Origin: an uncultured Roseburia sp.
GTDB taxonomy: Bacteria > Bacillota > Clostridia > Lachnospirales > Lachnospiraceae
Assembly (NCBI GenBank): GCA_947564465.1
Contig: CANOCV010000034.1
Location: forward strand, 1 to 33,451
Direction: 5' to 3'
DNA: 33,451 bases
Part shown: positions 7,601 to 18,929 of the stretch, piece by piece
Layout: the number at the start of each line of letters is the position of its first letter
How positions within the stretch are numbered: the first letter of the stretch is position 1
Position numbers and translations under genes: made by a program
Notes under the pieces: model-generated
The model's database searches: none
Seen by the model: only the letters and a program-made list of their open reading frames with translations
What the model was told of the DNA's origin: nothing

Positions 7601-9004
7601 TTATACTAATTTAATAATATCTCCGATTTTGAGATTCGGCGTCTCCGTTCCTTTAAACATTATCTTGCAGATGTAGTAATAGAAATACTCCAGCTGCTTT
7701 TTTGTGTACGCCTTTGTCTGATGCTCAAAGCTGAAATCCAGCCCGTTGTCCTCCGGTCTGTGCATAACCGTGAGATATACTCCGTTTGCATAGTAGCCAT
7801 TGCAGTATCTCTTCGTTTTGTATCTGATATCTCCCAAATCTACCAGACCTTTTTCCTTTAAAGTGGCTGGCTGATATGTGAGTGATATAGGTTCATACCC
7901 CATGCCCTGCGGAGGATTATAATACTGGCCTCTGAAATTAAGATATTCTGCCGGATTATAATTCACATAGCGGAACACCTCATTTTGCTTATCCCTGATT
8001 TCGTAAATTCCCTCCAAAAAGGTTTTGCTCTCCGGCAGAACCGTCCTAAACGGAAAACAGTGGATACGTGTACCGCCCGACTTTTTCTCTAAGAGCGTAG
8101 CCCTGCGCGCATACGCAATCTGCATGGAAACATCATCACACTGATTGATTTTCTGCAGATAGGTACGGATTCCCATAATGAGAAGGCACTGCAACGAAAC
8201 ATGATATTTCTCACAAAACGTCATAAGCCGCCTTGTAGGTTCTTCCTCCAGATGGAAAATATCAATCGCAGCCACAAAGCTGTCCGATCCGGTAGGCGCC
8301 GCCCGAAGATTGGGATTGCCTGTCGCCGCCCTCGCTTCCTCCAATTTCTCCGGTCCCTCTATACCGTTGTAAATCGGCTCCGATTCCTCTATTAATTTGC
8401 GGAAATATTCTCTGTCTCTTGCCTGCGCCTTACTGCCGGCCTCATACGCCAAGTCCTTTTCCACCTGCTCAATATAAGAACGCATATCGGCCGGATATGG
8501 AACACCCTCAAAATTAGCGTTGCAGTACAGCTCGATCACATCCTTCAAGAAACAGATCAGAGACTGTGCATCGAGGAACCTGTGATCGCCCACGACATAC
8601 ATTCCCTGAAAACCGTCCGGTGTCTTGATAATCACAACCTTGTTCATCGGCTCATCTTCCTTGTCAAATGGAACACGTGTCCAGGCTGTCATCTCTGCCT
8701 CCGCCTCTTCCATAGTTTTTCCCGAGAAATCCACAAACTCTATCTCACGATCTTCTTCCTTGGCAATATACTGATACCACTCCTTTTCCGTCTTGTCGTA
8801 TGCGAGACGCGCACGCATAGATTCACAGCGGTCGTATGCCTTGTATATCGCCTTTTTTAACTCCTCAATATTCAGTTCAGCCTCTATGGTAAGACTTGTA
8901 CCGACATTGAGTATCTCTTTTCCCGGACTGTACTGCGCGTAATAATTGTGGAACTTCTGTGCCACTGTCAATGGATATGTTTTATAACCTTTTCTCGTTT
9001 TCAT
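7601..9004 (-). CDS. Stand-alone condensation-domain acyltransferase
   Basis: Protein of 467 residues that reads as one NRPS-type condensation/acyltransferase domain. N-terminal part: YPLTVAQKFHNYYAQYSPG, VGTSLTIEAELNIEELKKAI, CESMRARL, like the C1-C2 core. The HHxxxDG active-site motif is present as D140-H141-RFL-D145-A146: the second, catalytic His and the Asp are kept, the first His and final Gly are replaced. The C-terminal half has the second chloramphenicol-acetyltransferase-like lobe (MQIAYARR, LDFSFEHQTKAYTKKQLEYF). It would join an acyl group from the neighbouring carrier to an amine or alcohol acceptor. No adenylation or thioesterase domain is fused. AAAGGAG precedes the ATG. The acceptor is unknown. 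Confidence 0.8.
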   Translation of the reverse strand: MKTRKGYKTYPLTVAQKFHNYYAQYSPGKEILNVGTSLTIEAELNIEELKKAIYKAYDRCESMRARLAYDKTEKEWYQYIAKEEDREIEFVDFSGKTMEEAEAEMTAWTRVPFDKEDEPMNKVVIIKTPDGFQGMYVVGDHRFLDAQSLICFLKDVIELYCNANFEGVPYPADMRSYIEQVEKDLAYEAGSKAQARDREYFRKLIEESEPIYNGIEGPEKLEEARAATGNPNLRAAPTGSDSFVAAIDIFHLEEEPTRRLMTFCEKYHVSLQCLLIMGIRTYLQKINQCDDVSMQIAYARRATLLEKKSGGTRIHCFPFRTVLPESKTFLEGIYEIRDKQNEVFRYVNYNPAEYLNFRGQYYNPPQGMGYEPISLTYQPATLKEKGLVDLGDIRYKTKRYCNGYYANGVYLTVMHRPEDNGLDFSFEHQTKAYTKKQLEYFYYYICKIMFKGTETPNLKIGDIIKLV

Positions 9005-9036
9005 ACCTTTTCTCCTTTACAATCATCTGGCTTTTT

Positions 9037-9065
9037 GTAACAGTTCAGACAGGCTGCCCTGTTAC
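9037..9065. repeat. 29-base hairpin element, copy 1
   Basis: GTAACAG and CTGTTAC arms (7 pairs) enclose TTCAGACAGGCTGCC. A copy with three base changes lies at 28572-28600. It sits in the 66-base gap between the hydrolase and condensation genes, inside an operon, so it could be a processing or attenuation hairpin or a dispersed repeat. Confidence 0.65.
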
Positions 9066-9070
9066 GGCTT

Positions 9071-10048
9071 TTACATAATTCCTTTTGCAAACTCCGTCAG
9101 CACTCTCTCATATGCCTCCATATCCTTATAGTAGCTCTCCGCATGTCCGGCGCCTTCCACAATAAACTTTTGTTTTGGCGACCGGCAGTTTTCATAAATC
9201 TCATGACACATACTGCATGGCACAAATGTATCCGCCGAGCCGTGAATAAAAAGTATCGGTACCTTCGCCTTGCTTACCTCACGTCTGGCATTGCATTCAT
9301 CCATTCCGTAGCCCGCATACTTTTTGTTGATCAAATCGGCTCCCCAGATCGCCGGGAACGCCGGCAGATGATACATATTATTAAGCACATATGTGAACAC
9401 TTCCTTAGGCGACGTAAAACCGCAGTCAGATACAATCCCTTTTACATTATCCGGCAGATCCAGTCCGCTTGTCATCAGTACCGTAGCGCCTCCCATAGAC
9501 GTTCCGTGAAGCATAATTTTGACGTCTTCACCGCACTCGTGTATTGCCCAGTCAATCCAGCCAAGCGCATCCTTTCTGTCCAGACATCCGAAGCCAATGT
9601 ACTCGCCTTCGCTCTCACCATGCGCCCGCGCGTCCGGCAGCAGCATAGCGTAACCATGCTTCAGAAAATAATCGGCTATCGCCATATGATTGCTAAGTCC
9701 TTCGCCCGTATAACCGTGAAAACAAATTACCAGTTTGTTTTTGCTTGGCTGACCCTCTTTTAAAAATGCATCCTGTGCATTTTCAATCGCCGGAAAATAT
9801 GTGGCATGAAGTTTCAAGCCGTCAAAGGATGTAATATATACATCACTGTGGGGCTGTTCCATCACAAATTTCTTTCTCTCTTCCATCAGCGGAAAATACT
9901 TAGACCAGTCTGTACCCGACATTTTCGTTGTCCGTTCCGTCTTGGCATGTCCGCGTTTCATGGTTCTGTTGTAAAAATACACGGTTTCCCCTATTCCTGC
10001 CGCGGCGAGAAGCCCTGCTGCTGCCGTGATGTTTCTCAATGCTCCCAT
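9071..10048 (-). CDS. Membrane-anchored alpha/beta hydrolase
   Basis: Protein of about 325 residues. Residues 4-25 are hydrophobic (signal-anchor), then an alpha/beta hydrolase domain. Visible elements: oxyanion-type HGYTGEG at 111-117, DARAHGES at 139-146, nucleophile elbow HGTSMGG with Ser184, acid Asp273 in HGSADTFVP, and His302 in GAGHAES. This is a complete triad. It is likely an esterase, thioesterase or acyl-hydrolase acting near the membrane. Of two close ATGs, the one at 10048 has the better spaced GGAGG; 10054 is the alternative. It follows the SCP2 gene by only 15 bases. In the operon it could release the product or supply the acyl substrate; this is inference. Confidence 0.82.
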   Translation of the reverse strand: MGALRNITAAAGLLAAAGIGETVYFYNRTMKRGHAKTERTTKMSGTDWSKYFPLMEERKKFVMEQPHSDVYITSFDGLKLHATYFPAIENAQDAFLKEGQPSKNKLVICFHGYTGEGLSNHMAIADYFLKHGYAMLLPDARAHGESEGEYIGFGCLDRKDALGWIDWAIHECGEDVKIMLHGTSMGGATVLMTSGLDLPDNVKGIVSDCGFTSPKEVFTYVLNNMYHLPAFPAIWGADLINKKYAGYGMDECNARREVSKAKVPILFIHGSADTFVPCSMCHEIYENCRSPKQKFIVEGAGHAESYYKDMEAYERVLTEFAKGIM

Positions 10049-10063
10049 CGTCATTTCCTCCGC

Positions 10064-10519
10064 TTAATTTTCCTGGCTGTTCTTTTTATTTTCCTTCTCT
10101 ACGACTTTCTTTGCCACTGTCTTCACCACACTCTTTACCACCTTATCGGCAGCCTTTCTCGCCACACTCTTTTCATTTTGCGCAGCTCCCTTTTTCATTT
10201 CTATAATTTCCTTTAAACGCAGCGCCTTATCAATATTTCCCTCGACCTGAAGCTTTTTATCGGTAAAAGCGGCAACCGGATCCAGCTCTCCATCCGCAAT
10301 CTTAAAAAGTACGTCCGGTGCGCAGGTAAACATCGCATCCCTGTCATAATACTCATACGGCTCTACAAAAAGCTCACCGTTCTTTACCTCCACATAAAAG
10401 GCTCCGCCGGCCTCCTCGTCCGCAATATTAAACTGAAATGCAAGATGTTCATGAATATCGCTCACATCCGCTCCCATAAATTTTCCTTTGATTTCATAAA
10501 ATAAATCTGCGTAAGTCAT
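10064..10519 (-). CDS. SCP2-like sterol/lipid carrier protein
   Basis: Protein of about 151 residues. Residues 1-105 resemble the SCP2 lipid-binding fold (LAFQFNI, GAFYVEVKNGELFVEP, DAMFTCAPDVLFKIADGELDPVAAFTDKKLQVEGN), with the typical D-P-AAF-KLQVEGD-like end. Residues 106-151 are a Lys/Val/Ala-rich tail (ARKAADKVVKSVVKTVAKK), predicted to form a cationic amphipathic helix that could bind membrane. SCP2 proteins bind lipids such as fatty acids. AGGAGG precedes the ATG at 10519. It is the first gene after the TetR operators, so it is presumably made in the largest amounts. Its role is probably to carry the lipid substrate or product. Confidence 0.8.
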   Translation of the reverse strand: MTYADLFYEIKGKFMGADVSDIHEHLAFQFNIADEEAGGAFYVEVKNGELFVEPYEYYDRDAMFTCAPDVLFKIADGELDPVAAFTDKKLQVEGNIDKALRLKEIIEMKKGAAQNEKSVARKAADKVVKSVVKTVAKKVVEKENKKNSQEN

Positions 10520-10609
10520 TCTTATCCTCCTATTTTTCCTGACCCTTATTATGATCATTTATGCGCCGTTTTATCATTCTCCCTTTTTTGCGCATCTTTG
10601 CGTTTTTTC

Positions 10610-10624
10610 GACCGTCAGTCGGTC
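10610..10624. promoter_or_regulatory. TetR operator candidate, downstream copy
   Basis: GACCGTCAGTCGGTC is an inverted repeat with 5-base arms, sharing the GACC-GGTC pattern with the upstream copy. It lies inside the leader of the SCP2 operon. Confidence 0.45.
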
Positions 10625-10636
10625 TTGCTTAAAATA

Positions 10637-10666
10637 ACAATATCACATTTTTCGACCATTGGTCAA
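10637..10666 (-). promoter_or_regulatory. Promoter of the acyl-transfer operon
   Basis: On the minus strand TTGACC and TATTGT are separated by 18 bases. The -35 box is part of the TetR operator, so a bound repressor would block polymerase. Confidence 0.5.
10654..10664. promoter_or_regulatory. TetR operator candidate, promoter copy
   Basis: GACCATTGGTC is a perfect palindrome around one central base. It covers the -35 box of the operon promoter. The GACC...GGTC pattern with similar spacing occurs again 30 bases downstream, consistent with two sites for one regulator. Confidence 0.5.
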
Positions 10667-10725
10667 TCGTTTTTTCGTCCAATTTATCTAACAATTTTTT
10701 TCTGCTTTTGTTGCACTATTCACAA

Positions 10726-10754
10726 TTGTTCCCAAAGCGGATTTGTGTTATCAT
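10726..10754 (+). promoter_or_regulatory. Promoter of the TetR gene
   Basis: TTGTTC and TATCAT with a 17-base spacer, about 22 bases upstream of the start codon. Weak match to consensus. Confidence 0.35.
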
Positions 10755-10776
10755 TTTTTATTATGAGGTGAATGAT

Positions 10777-11409
10777 ATGCCGGACATGAAAAAATACGAC
10801 AAAATATTAGACGCGCTCCAGAATCTTCTGCAAGACAGGAATATACAGAATATTTCCGTGAGCGATATCGCAAAAGAAGCCGAAATAGGAAAGGGAAGTA
10901 TCTATTACTACTTCCCTTCAAAAGATGCCATCCTTGACGCGCTAATAGAAAGAAACTATGAGCAGCCGCTTAAAACAGCCAAAAATCTTGCCAATCGAAC
11001 CGAGATCTCACCGTTCACGCGCATGGCAATGATTCTGCAGGCATGCCGCAACTCATCGGCTGCATTTTTAAAACAAAACAATTCCACCGTCAGGGAGGGA
11101 ACAAGTGCGCAGGACATTGCATTTTTACACCTGAAATATATGAATCATCTGATTACCGAACTAAAGCCGACCCTTACGGAAATCATAGAACAGGGAATCG
11201 CATCTAACGACATACACTTTGAATACCCGGCGGCTCTCGCCGAGATTGTGCTTATCGTACTTGCGGTCAAGCTTAACCACACCCTTCTTCCGGCTACCGC
11301 GGACGATTCCGAGGATACCATCCGTGGGCTTGTGGCATTACTCGAAAGAGGTACGGGCGTACCGCAAGGAACACTCAATTACCTGACCCTGCCTGCGACA
11401 GATATCTAA
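10777..11409 (+). CDS. TetR family transcriptional regulator
   Basis: Protein of about 210 residues. Residues 1-50 hold the TetR helix-turn-helix (NISVSDIAKEAEIGKGSIYYYFPSKDAIL); the rest is the helical ligand-binding and dimer domain, without a recognisable ligand signature. GAGGTG lies upstream of the ATG at 10777; a longer reading from 10708 is not supported. It is divergent from the SCP2-to-ligase operon, and two GACC...GGTC dyads lie between them, so it is most likely the repressor of that operon, released by a lipid or acyl ligand. Autoregulation is not evident because its own promoter is about 70 bases away from the nearest dyad. Confidence 0.9.
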   Translation: MPDMKKYDKILDALQNLLQDRNIQNISVSDIAKEAEIGKGSIYYYFPSKDAILDALIERNYEQPLKTAKNLANRTEISPFTRMAMILQACRNSSAAFLKQNNSTVREGTSAQDIAFLHLKYMNHLITELKPTLTEIIEQGIASNDIHFEYPAALAEIVLIVLAVKLNHTLLPATADDSEDTIRGLVALLERGTGVPQGTLNYLTLPATDI

Positions 11410-11446
11410 AAGTACAGCTTTTGTTCCTAATGATATAAAAATTTCT

Positions 11447-12826
11447 CTAATTGATACTGCTCTGTACATGATCGCTCAGCTTCGCATTTGCCTGTTCTAC
11501 CTTCAGCCTAGAAAGCAGGAAAGCAATAATCAGGTTTATGATCATCGGTATCCACAGATACATAAAATACAGCATATTGATGCAGGAATCAATCTGTGTA
11601 CTCGCATTCGGAATGTAACCGCTTGCGGCGAGCATCCATCCCGCCAATGCCGTACCGATTCCTCCGCCGATTTTCACTCCGAGTGACGTACAGGAAAACA
11701 TCGTTCCGTCTATTCTCTTACGCTTCGTAAGGAAGGTATATTCCGAGCAGGATGCAATCAGCGCATTCAAATCTCCCTGCAAAGGACTCATGCCAAGCGC
11801 CGCTACACCTGAGAAAATTAACATCATCGGAAGGTTTCCAAGATATCCGCCGACAACCACCAGTCCGCGCGCAACGGTTGCCAGTATATATCCTGCCAGA
11901 TTAATCTTATACATCCCTCTCAATTTCTTTACCAGTACCGGCGTGAAAAGAAGTCCCGCAATCAACGGAATATTGATTGCCATTGAGAATACTCCCAATA
12001 GAGACGCGTCTCCCAGAATATAGGTCATAAAATAAATTCCCATATTCAAAGTTGCCGTATAAATCTGTGTCAGTATATAAACACAACAGATGATAATATA
12101 AAATTTGTTGCAAGCCAGAAGCCTTACCGCGTCACCCAGACTATATTTTTCTTCCTTCTTTTCCCCCTCTCCTTCCGCAGTCTCGTCCAGCTCTTTTTGC
12201 GAAAGCTCCCGGACCGACAGTACGGAGACAGAATTCACGATCAAGCCGATGACCGCGTAGATAATCGCCACCGTTCTCCATCCCCCGGCTCCGCCGCCCA
12301 TTGATTTTACAAAATCAACGGTGATGGTCTGAATTAAAAGACTTGTTCCAAATGCAAACATAAAGCGGATAGAACCCATCTGCACGCGTTCGCTTCCGTT
12401 CTTTGTAATCAATGCGGTAAGCGCCGAATATGCGATATTGTTCGCGGTATAAAACACGGCGTTCAACAGGGTATACGCGAGGAAGAACCACGCATACTTA
12501 GCCCCCTCTCCCAGATTGACGGGAATCGCAAAAATAGCGACTAACGTAATGGCGCACCCGAAAAATCCTCCGAACATCCACGGACGCGCTTTTCCCATCC
12601 TGGTCTTCGTCTTGTCAATCATAGAGCCAAAAAAGATATCCGTCACCCCGTCAAAGAGCTTGGAAAGCATCATCAAAGTTCCCACCACACCTGAATTTAA
12701 GCCAACCGTATCGGTCAGGTAAATCATAACAAACGAGGACAGCAGCGCATATACCACATTTCCCGCCACGTCGCCGGAACCGTACCCCACCTTATTGTAC
12801 CATTTTAAATATGTTTTTTCCCCCAT
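11447..12826 (-). CDS. GPH family sugar:cation symporter
   Basis: Protein of 459 residues with about 12 membrane segments, of the glycoside-pentoside-hexuronide transporter family (MFS-like). The family signature is visible early as FDGVTDIFFGSMIDKTKTRMG followed by KARPW. A charged cytoplasmic loop lies near the middle (ELDETAEGEGEKKEEKY). It lacks the C-terminal IIA-like domain of LacS, so PTS control through phosphorylation is not expected. It lies 27 bases after lacZ in the same direction, so it probably imports the beta-galactoside cleaved by that enzyme. A GGAGAAGGAGAAGGG site precedes the ATG. Confidence 0.88.
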   Translation of the reverse strand: MGEKTYLKWYNKVGYGSGDVAGNVVYALLSSFVMIYLTDTVGLNSGVVGTLMMLSKLFDGVTDIFFGSMIDKTKTRMGKARPWMFGGFFGCAITLVAIFAIPVNLGEGAKYAWFFLAYTLLNAVFYTANNIAYSALTALITKNGSERVQMGSIRFMFAFGTSLLIQTITVDFVKSMGGGAGGWRTVAIIYAVIGLIVNSVSVLSVRELSQKELDETAEGEGEKKEEKYSLGDAVRLLACNKFYIIICCVYILTQIYTATLNMGIYFMTYILGDASLLGVFSMAINIPLIAGLLFTPVLVKKLRGMYKINLAGYILATVARGLVVVGGYLGNLPMMLIFSGVAALGMSPLQGDLNALIASCSEYTFLTKRKRIDGTMFSCTSLGVKIGGGIGTALAGWMLAASGYIPNASTQIDSCINMLYFMYLWIPMIINLIIAFLLSRLKVEQANAKLSDHVQSSIN

Positions 12827-12853
12827 AATCCCTTCTCCTTCTCCATATCATCA

Positions 12854-16908
<4,055 letters not shown>

Positions 16909-16917
16909 AACCAAGCC

Positions 16918-16939
16918 GGCAGGACCTTTTGGTCCTGCC
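16918..16939. terminator. Hairpin between convergent araC-type and blaR1-like genes
   Basis: GGCAGGACC and GGTCCTGCC form a perfect 9-pair stem with a TTTT loop, between the stops of two convergent genes. Neither side has a strong T-tract; on the minus strand a TTGGTTTT stretch follows a few bases later. It likely serves both genes. Confidence 0.7.
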
Positions 16940-16947
16940 AAAACACA

Positions 16948-18450
16948 TCAACGAAACATACCAAAAAATACCGGATAAGCTTCCGAATAAGAACCATCCG
17001 CTCCAACCTCCTCGTATTGCACGCTTTCCAAAGCGTTCTCCGCGGCCGAAACATAGCCGTATCGGACGCTTCCGTCTTCCTGTGTAATCACGGCGCTTCT
17101 CCATGAGCGAAATCCCTGCGGCTCCCCTAACACCTCGCCGCTCTCTTTAAAAGCGTCAAACATTTCTATTCCGTCGACGTCATGCGGTTTCATAACAAGG
17201 CTCTGCTTTGCCACATCATAGACATACATCATATTCCCGGAAATCGGCGCAAGATACACTCTGCTTCCGTCCCTTTCCACCGACACCTCACAGTAGTCGT
17301 CTCCCTGTGTGCCGTCGCATCCGATTGCTTCCAGATTCACCGCGCCAATCATTGCTTCGCTGTCCTTATCATATACAAACAGCCCAAAATATCCGTGAAA
17401 TATCACCCTTCGGCTGTCTGCATAATCCAAAATCACAAGATCCGCCCCAAGCGATGTGTCTCTTGTAATGTCGGGCGGCGTTATTTCAATAGCCCTGGCA
17501 AATTGCTCCTCCGATGAAACGGGATTGCTAATCATTGCGACGGCCAACAGCGCGACTACGACAACCGCTGCCGCCGACAATCCTGCCCGCGGCTTTTTAT
17601 AACGCATGATATTGCGGATTCTGCCTGCAGGATTTCTCTCTGAAAATGCCAGCGGCACACCGTATACGCCATGACCTGCGGCACAATCCAGCAATACTTT
17701 TGCATACTCTTTTCTGCAATCCGGCTCATATAATTTTAGCACCGCCTCATCGCATGCCATTTCCATATCCTTACAAAGCAGTATATACGCCGCCCATACG
17801 AATGGATTAAACCAGTGGATTCCTGTAATGACAAACGCCGCCAGCTTATAAAGATAATCTCTTCTTTTTATATGCATCTGTTCATGTTTAACAATATAGC
17901 TGTCCCCCATTTCGGCATATGCAGAAGGAATATAAATACGCGGCCTTATGATTCCAAATACAAAAGGCGTATCAATATAATCCGCAAGATAAATATTATC
18001 CTGCAGACATACGCTGCATAAAAGCTTTCTTTTTAACCACAAACAGGAAATCACTCCATAGAGCAAAAATCCTGCCATTCCCACTATCCAGATCAAACCA
18101 AGCACAAATATCCAAACCTGGATAGGGTTCACGCTAACCTCTACCGAAGAGACAGGCAGCGCCTGCTTGATAGCCGCGTCCGCCGCTGCGCTTCCAGTGT
18201 GAATCTCCGGCACTGCCATGTGACCGATATTCTCCGGTATAAACGGCTCTTTTTCAGGCAGCAGACTAGCGATGCTTTCTATGGAAAACGGGCTTATCAA
18301 CCTGACAAACGGTATCATCCACAGCATGCAATTATATTTTTTCGGCACACGAAGCACATTGAACAGGAACCTCCCTCCCAGAACAAAACAAATCACAACG
18401 GCTGCCTGATAACTCATATTTACTATTTCTATAAAGATAGCTTCCATCAT
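16948..18450 (-). CDS. BlaR1-like M56 membrane metalloprotease
   Basis: Protein of 500 residues. The N-terminal 300 residues are the M56/BlaR1 membrane protease: segments near 10-30, 40-60 and 112-135, zinc site H189-EQM-H193, then MACDE near 231-235 as the further ligand region, and a last segment at about 290-308. Residues 311-500 are outside the cell but do not resemble the penicillin-binding sensor of BlaR1/MecR1; instead they show beta-rich repeats (RRVIFHGYFGLFVYDKDS, SRVYLAPISGNMMYVYDVAK) suggestive of beta-propeller blades. On sensing a signal it would cut or trigger cutting of the repressor encoded 9 bases upstream. No beta-lactamase lies nearby, so the signal is unknown. Confidence 0.85.
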   Translation of the reverse strand: MMEAIFIEIVNMSYQAAVVICFVLGGRFLFNVLRVPKKYNCMLWMIPFVRLISPFSIESIASLLPEKEPFIPENIGHMAVPEIHTGSAAADAAIKQALPVSSVEVSVNPIQVWIFVLGLIWIVGMAGFLLYGVISCLWLKRKLLCSVCLQDNIYLADYIDTPFVFGIIRPRIYIPSAYAEMGDSYIVKHEQMHIKRRDYLYKLAAFVITGIHWFNPFVWAAYILLCKDMEMACDEAVLKLYEPDCRKEYAKVLLDCAAGHGVYGVPLAFSERNPAGRIRNIMRYKKPRAGLSAAAVVVVALLAVAMISNPVSSEEQFARAIEITPPDITRDTSLGADLVILDYADSRRVIFHGYFGLFVYDKDSEAMIGAVNLEAIGCDGTQGDDYCEVSVERDGSRVYLAPISGNMMYVYDVAKQSLVMKPHDVDGIEMFDAFKESGEVLGEPQGFRSWRSAVITQEDGSVRYGYVSAAENALESVQYEEVGADGSYSEAYPVFFGMFR

Positions 18451-18459
18451 TCTCCCTCC

Positions 18460-18816
18460 CTATCTGCTGTTCTCAATAATATTTTTCAATTTCTCAATTT
18501 CTTTTTCACTCAATTTCCTGCGGGAGGTAAAAGCCGTCAGAAAATCCGGCAGAGAACCGCCAAAAGAATGCTCCACATACCGCTCGCTCTGCCTTGCCAG
18601 AAATTCTTCCCTGGAAATAAGCGCCCTTACCGTCCCGCCCTGATTTTCAAAGAAACCTCTGTCACTCAGCTTTTTTAGCACAGTGTATGTCGTCGTCCGC
18701 TTCCAGCCCAGCTTCTCCTCACACAGCTTTATAAGCTCTGCCGTAGAAAGCGGCGCATGATCCCAGATAATATCCGCAAACTTTCCCTCAATACTGCCCA
18801 ATGTATATTCTTCCAA
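18460..18816 (-). CDS. BlaI/MecI family repressor
   Basis: Winged-helix repressor of about 118 residues of the BlaI/MecI/CopY family (FADIIWDHAPLSTAELI, then LGWKRTTTYTVLKKLSDRG as recognition region, and a C-terminal dimer helix). The start is taken as TTG at 18816 because AAAGGAG lies 7 bases before it; the ATG at 18834 has no ribosome site, lies about 16 bases after the predicted transcript start and would place the SD within the coding sequence. It is followed at once by the BlaR1-like gene. Two identical GTCTAT-N5-ATAGAC dyads on its promoter show autorepression. Confidence 0.85.
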   Translation of the reverse strand: MEEYTLGSIEGKFADIIWDHAPLSTAELIKLCEEKLGWKRTTTYTVLKKLSDRGFFENQGGTVRALISREEFLARQSERYVEHSFGGSLPDFLTAFTSRRKLSEKEIEKLKNIIENSR

Positions 18817-18834
18817 ACCACCGTCTCCTTTCAT

Positions 18835-18851
18835 GTCTATCGCTTATAGAC
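18835..18851. promoter_or_regulatory. BlaI-type operator 1
   Basis: Perfect dyad GTCTAT-CGCTT-ATAGAC, at the predicted transcript start of the repressor gene. Confidence 0.75.
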
Positions 18852-18857
18852 ACTTTT

Positions 18858-18886
18858 AGTCTATCATGTATAGACAATCCTGTCAA
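18858..18886 (-). promoter_or_regulatory. Promoter of the blaI-blaR1 operon
   Basis: On the minus strand a consensus TTGACA is followed after 17 bases by TAGACT. The -10 box lies within operator 2. Confidence 0.65.
18859..18875. promoter_or_regulatory. BlaI-type operator 2
   Basis: Perfect dyad GTCTAT-CATGT-ATAGAC with the same arms as operator 1, 24 bases away centre to centre (just over two helix turns). It covers the -10 box. A further half-site TGTCTA lies at 18895-18900. Confidence 0.75.
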
Positions 18887-18908
18887 CAGAGATATGTCTA
18901 AAACATAT

Positions 18909-18929
18909 TCTTTCCTATGATATAAAAAA
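18909..18929. repeat. Solo half-copy of the palindromic repeat
   Basis: A 21-base stretch ending in TTTCCTATGATATAAA plus A-run is identical to the right arm of the repeat at 25061-25125. It provides the last five codons and stop of the gene at 18915, i.e. the last residues of that protein are read from repeat sequence. Confidence 0.75.

Noticed and set aside
16948..18816. Beta-lactam resistance locus
   Set aside because: The sensor domain lacks a visible penicillin-binding fold and no beta-lactamase or PBP2a gene is nearby.
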